Shown one piece after another: positions 62,273 to 64,000 of a stretch of 64,000 nucleotides of DNA (its first letter is position 1; the number at the start of each line of letters is the position of its first letter). This DNA is from Candidatus Sumerlaeota bacterium. Its GTDB lineage: Bacteria; Sumerlaeota; Sumerlaeia; MWCT01; JAUWMI01. The stretch covers positions 230,258 to 294,257 of the forward strand of contig JAUWMI010000001.1 in the NCBI GenBank assembly GCA_030613245.1. The letters are read 5' to 3'. The position numbers were made by a program, and so were the translations under genes. The notes under the pieces were generated by a model, which was not told where the DNA came from, ran no database searches, and saw only the letters and a program-made list of their open reading frames with translations.

Positions 62273-64000
62273 ATGATGGCAAAGAAACAACACGCTTTGG
62301 AATTTCTGATGTGCGGGGTTTTGCTCGTACTTCTGATTCCAGGCTGCACGAAACGGGGTCAAGATGAGTTCGATAAAAGGCAACTTCCCGAGAGTGGCAT
62401 TGATCCTGTTGGCATTTATCTTGTATCTGGAGGCAAATCTCACGCTGAAATCGTGAGGGATGGTTCGGGCAATCTCAAAATAAGAGGGACATTCACTGGT
62501 TTTCTACCTGGGGCCGAGTGGAAGGTCTCATTTGACAAGCAGAAGCTCGCTATTGTTTGTCATCACAAATGGGAATGGCCGGGTCAATTGGACTCGGGCG
62601 AATATTATGGGCCTCAGACACAGGAATTTGAGAACTATTTTGAATTCTTGCCTTCGAGTACAACACCGGGAGATTGGGATCTGGTGCGACATTATCACTG
62701 GATCACGTTCAATAATGAGAGGCCTGCTGACGAAGAAATTGCTCAATTCAAGCAGCGCGTTCCCTCGTACTTGCATCGCCTTGATGACAGGCGCGTGGTT
62801 AAGTATTTCAACTCTTCGTATAAGTATTATGATGAGCAATATATGCCAGAGCACGAAGTCAAGCGTCTCTTTGCGCTTGCCTCAGAGCTGCTGTCCTCTT
62901 ATCCTACCGAGCGCTATGTCCGTATACTGTACCTTAACGCTTTGCTCAGAAAAGGCGACTATGATGCCCTTGCAGAAAGAATCGCAGCGTGGAAGGATGC
63001 ATATAAGGAAGCGGACAATCCCTTCTTGCGTGAAGCCTTCCAATTCGCTGAGCACGCTCTGAAAGCAAGACAACTCACACTTGCTGGCCGAAACGCTTAT
63101 GATTTTGCAACAGAACTTCTGGCAGGGGACACCGATCTTGCTACTCGTCTGGAGAAGTTCCCTGAACTTTTGGACTACCAAGAATACGCTACTCCGCTCT
63201 ATGGTTTGGCTCCTATGGCTGGCCCACGGCATTTCCTTGACTATCAAATTTCTATGAAGGTCTTTCTTGTAGAGGCAAGTTTTATGATGCTTCAGGGGCA
63301 ACGAGAAGAGGCATTGAAGCTTCTAGCTGCCAGCTATTACCTCGGGCAGCTGTTGAACCAGAGCGCCCCGACCTCAATTGGCAGCGTGATTGGGAGTGCA
63401 TTTCGTTTGATTACCTGCAAGGGCTTAAAGATCTATGCGCTGAATTGTTGCGAGCGTCCTGAGGAATTCCAGCGTCTCTGGGAGATTCTGGAGAAACTTG
63501 ACGAAAGATCGCAGAAAATAGACTTGGCAAAATCAACCTCGGCCGTGCCAGACATTTATGGTATGGTAGAGAGTATTGAGAAAATGAGTATGGGCCATCG
63601 CGGGGCGGATACACACTTTCAGCTCGTGCGCATGGCAGTGGCTGTGAAATATCATCTTATTACTCAGGGAGCATTTCCCCGAAGTGGAGAGGAATTTGCG
63701 CCCTTGTTGCCCGATGGTCCACCTGGAGATTCATACACTTCTGCGCCGCTAAGATTTTTCTCTGGTCCGCAATCCTTCACGTGCTATAGCGTTGGACCTG
63801 AGGAACAGGACGACCGAGCCGTGGTCTCCTATGATCCAACAAACGGGACAGTGAGCGGCGGCGACATTATTGTGGAGATTCCGCATGAGCGCGAATACCC
63901 ATTTCCGCGCGACGGGGTAAAGGCTGCATCCGCAGATGAGCTGCGCAAACAGTTTCCCAACGGCTTGCCTCGTGACCCATTTGCTGACACGCGCGGCCGA
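62273..64000 (+). CDS. Lipoprotein with C-terminal YDPTNGT modules, tandem paralogue 3, cut by window edge
   Basis: Third copy, 576 codons visible, open at the right edge. Starts MMAKKQHALEFLMCGVLLVL and has lipobox IPGC (anchor residue C24), 40 bp after paralogue 2. It diverges more: an extra acidic insertion KRGQDEFDKRQLPESG after the anchor and a longer middle. It keeps FMMLQGQREEALKLLAASYYLG, the RFFSGPQSFTCYSVGPEEQD segment, and the first YDPTNGTVSGGDI module before the window ends. The gradient of divergence suggests copies 1 and 2 separated most recently. Confidence 0.85.
   Translation, partial: MMAKKQHALEFLMCGVLLVLLIPGCTKRGQDEFDKRQLPESGIDPVGIYLVSGGKSHAEIVRDGSGNLKIRGTFTGFLPGAEWKVSFDKQKLAIVCHHKWEWPGQLDSGEYYGPQTQEFENYFEFLPSSTTPGDWDLVRHYHWITFNNERPADEEIAQFKQRVPSYLHRLDDRRVVKYFNSSYKYYDEQYMPEHEVKRLFALASELLSSYPTERYVRILYLNALLRKGDYDALAERIAAWKDAYKEADNPFLREAFQFAEHALKARQLTLAGRNAYDFATELLAGDTDLATRLEKFPELLDYQEYATPLYGLAPMAGPRHFLDYQISMKVFLVEASFMMLQGQREEALKLLAASYYLGQLLNQSAPTSIGSVIGSAFRLITCKGLKIYALNCCERPEEFQRLWEILEKLDERSQKIDLAKSTSAVPDIYGMVESIEKMSMGHRGADTHFQLVRMAVAVKYHLITQGAFPRSGEEFAPLLPDGPPGDSYTSAPLRFFSGPQSFTCYSVGPEEQDDRAVVSYDPTNGTVSGGDIIVEIPHEREYPFPRDGVKAASADELRKQFPNGLPRDPFADTRGR

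Noticed and set aside
1..64000. CRISPR arrays, integrases, transposases, rRNA
   Set aside because: None seen: no regularly spaced repeats, no DDE or tyrosine/serine recombinase motifs in any plausible gene, and no rRNA-like stretches.

Overview
The window (64 kb, no assembly gaps seen) looks like chromosome from an uncultured Gram-negative-type bacterium. It encodes a periplasmic amidase, lipoproteins with lipoboxes, FtsH, a sigma54-type two-component system and many secreted carbohydrate-active or beta-rich proteins. Large secreted proteins with a Pro-Thr linker, an HNH protein opening with an LNRGVLVLNKHW-like start, and lipoproteins ending in YDPTNGT modules are styles I associate with Planctomycetes-like or candidate-phylum genomes such as Sumerlaeota/BRC1 or Omnitrophota. 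That placement is a guess from style, not a marker-gene result. No phage, integrase, transposase or CRISPR array is visible. Base composition shifts: about 1-25 kb and 57-64 kb are GC-richer, while about 41-57 kb is AT-richer.

Layout. 1-5.6 kb (minus): a partial TPR/CpoB-like exported protein, an N-acetylmuramoyl-L-alanine amidase, ftsH and a SAM methyltransferase. 6.3-8.0 kb (plus): a PhnP-like metallo-beta-lactamase-fold protein and a family 2 glycosyltransferase. 8.1-11.2 kb (plus): nikR followed by a compact nickel ECF transporter operon (NikMN-NikQ-NikO). 11.6-14.7 kb (plus): a GH94 phosphorylase and a small membrane protein. 14.9-20.6 kb (minus): a hypothetical protein, an exported coiled-coil protein, and an NtrC-type regulator with its histidine kinase. 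20.9-25.3 kb (plus): an FAD oxidoreductase, an HNH protein, tRNA-Gln and a secreted GHL10 glycosidase. 25.4-37.7 kb (minus): large secreted proteins with gene remnants and dispersed repeats, the most rearranged part of the window. 38.1-41.3 kb: carB. 41.8-51.2 kb: a PMT-type membrane glycosyltransferase, a GH172 (DUF2961) lipoprotein, a transglutaminase-like protein, a GH20 hexosaminidase and an alpha/beta hydrolase. 51.7-57.1 kb (plus): a six-gene cluster built around a biotin-synthase-like radical SAM enzyme. 57.2-58.3 kb: a UroD-like corrinoid methyltransferase. 58.5-64 kb: three tandem paralogous lipoproteins, the last cut by the window edge.

Most interesting points. (1) The 51.7-57.1 kb cluster joins the two transferases usually described as rSAM/selenodomain-associated (TIGR04282 and TIGR04283 types) to a different radical SAM enzyme that overlaps a DUF3047 gene by ATGA, plus TVP38/TMEM64 and a disulfide oxidoreductase. 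It is the best candidate for an undescribed pathway. (2) Two large secreted-protein genes each have a short in-frame copy of their own 3' end lying downstream beyond one inserted gene, a pattern like cassette insertion at gene 3' ends. (3) There are several MITE-like or hairpin repeat families, including a two-copy TIR element, a multi-hairpin palindrome with 11-bp terminal inverted repeats, and a 21-nt palindrome that splits the T-arm of a decayed tRNA.
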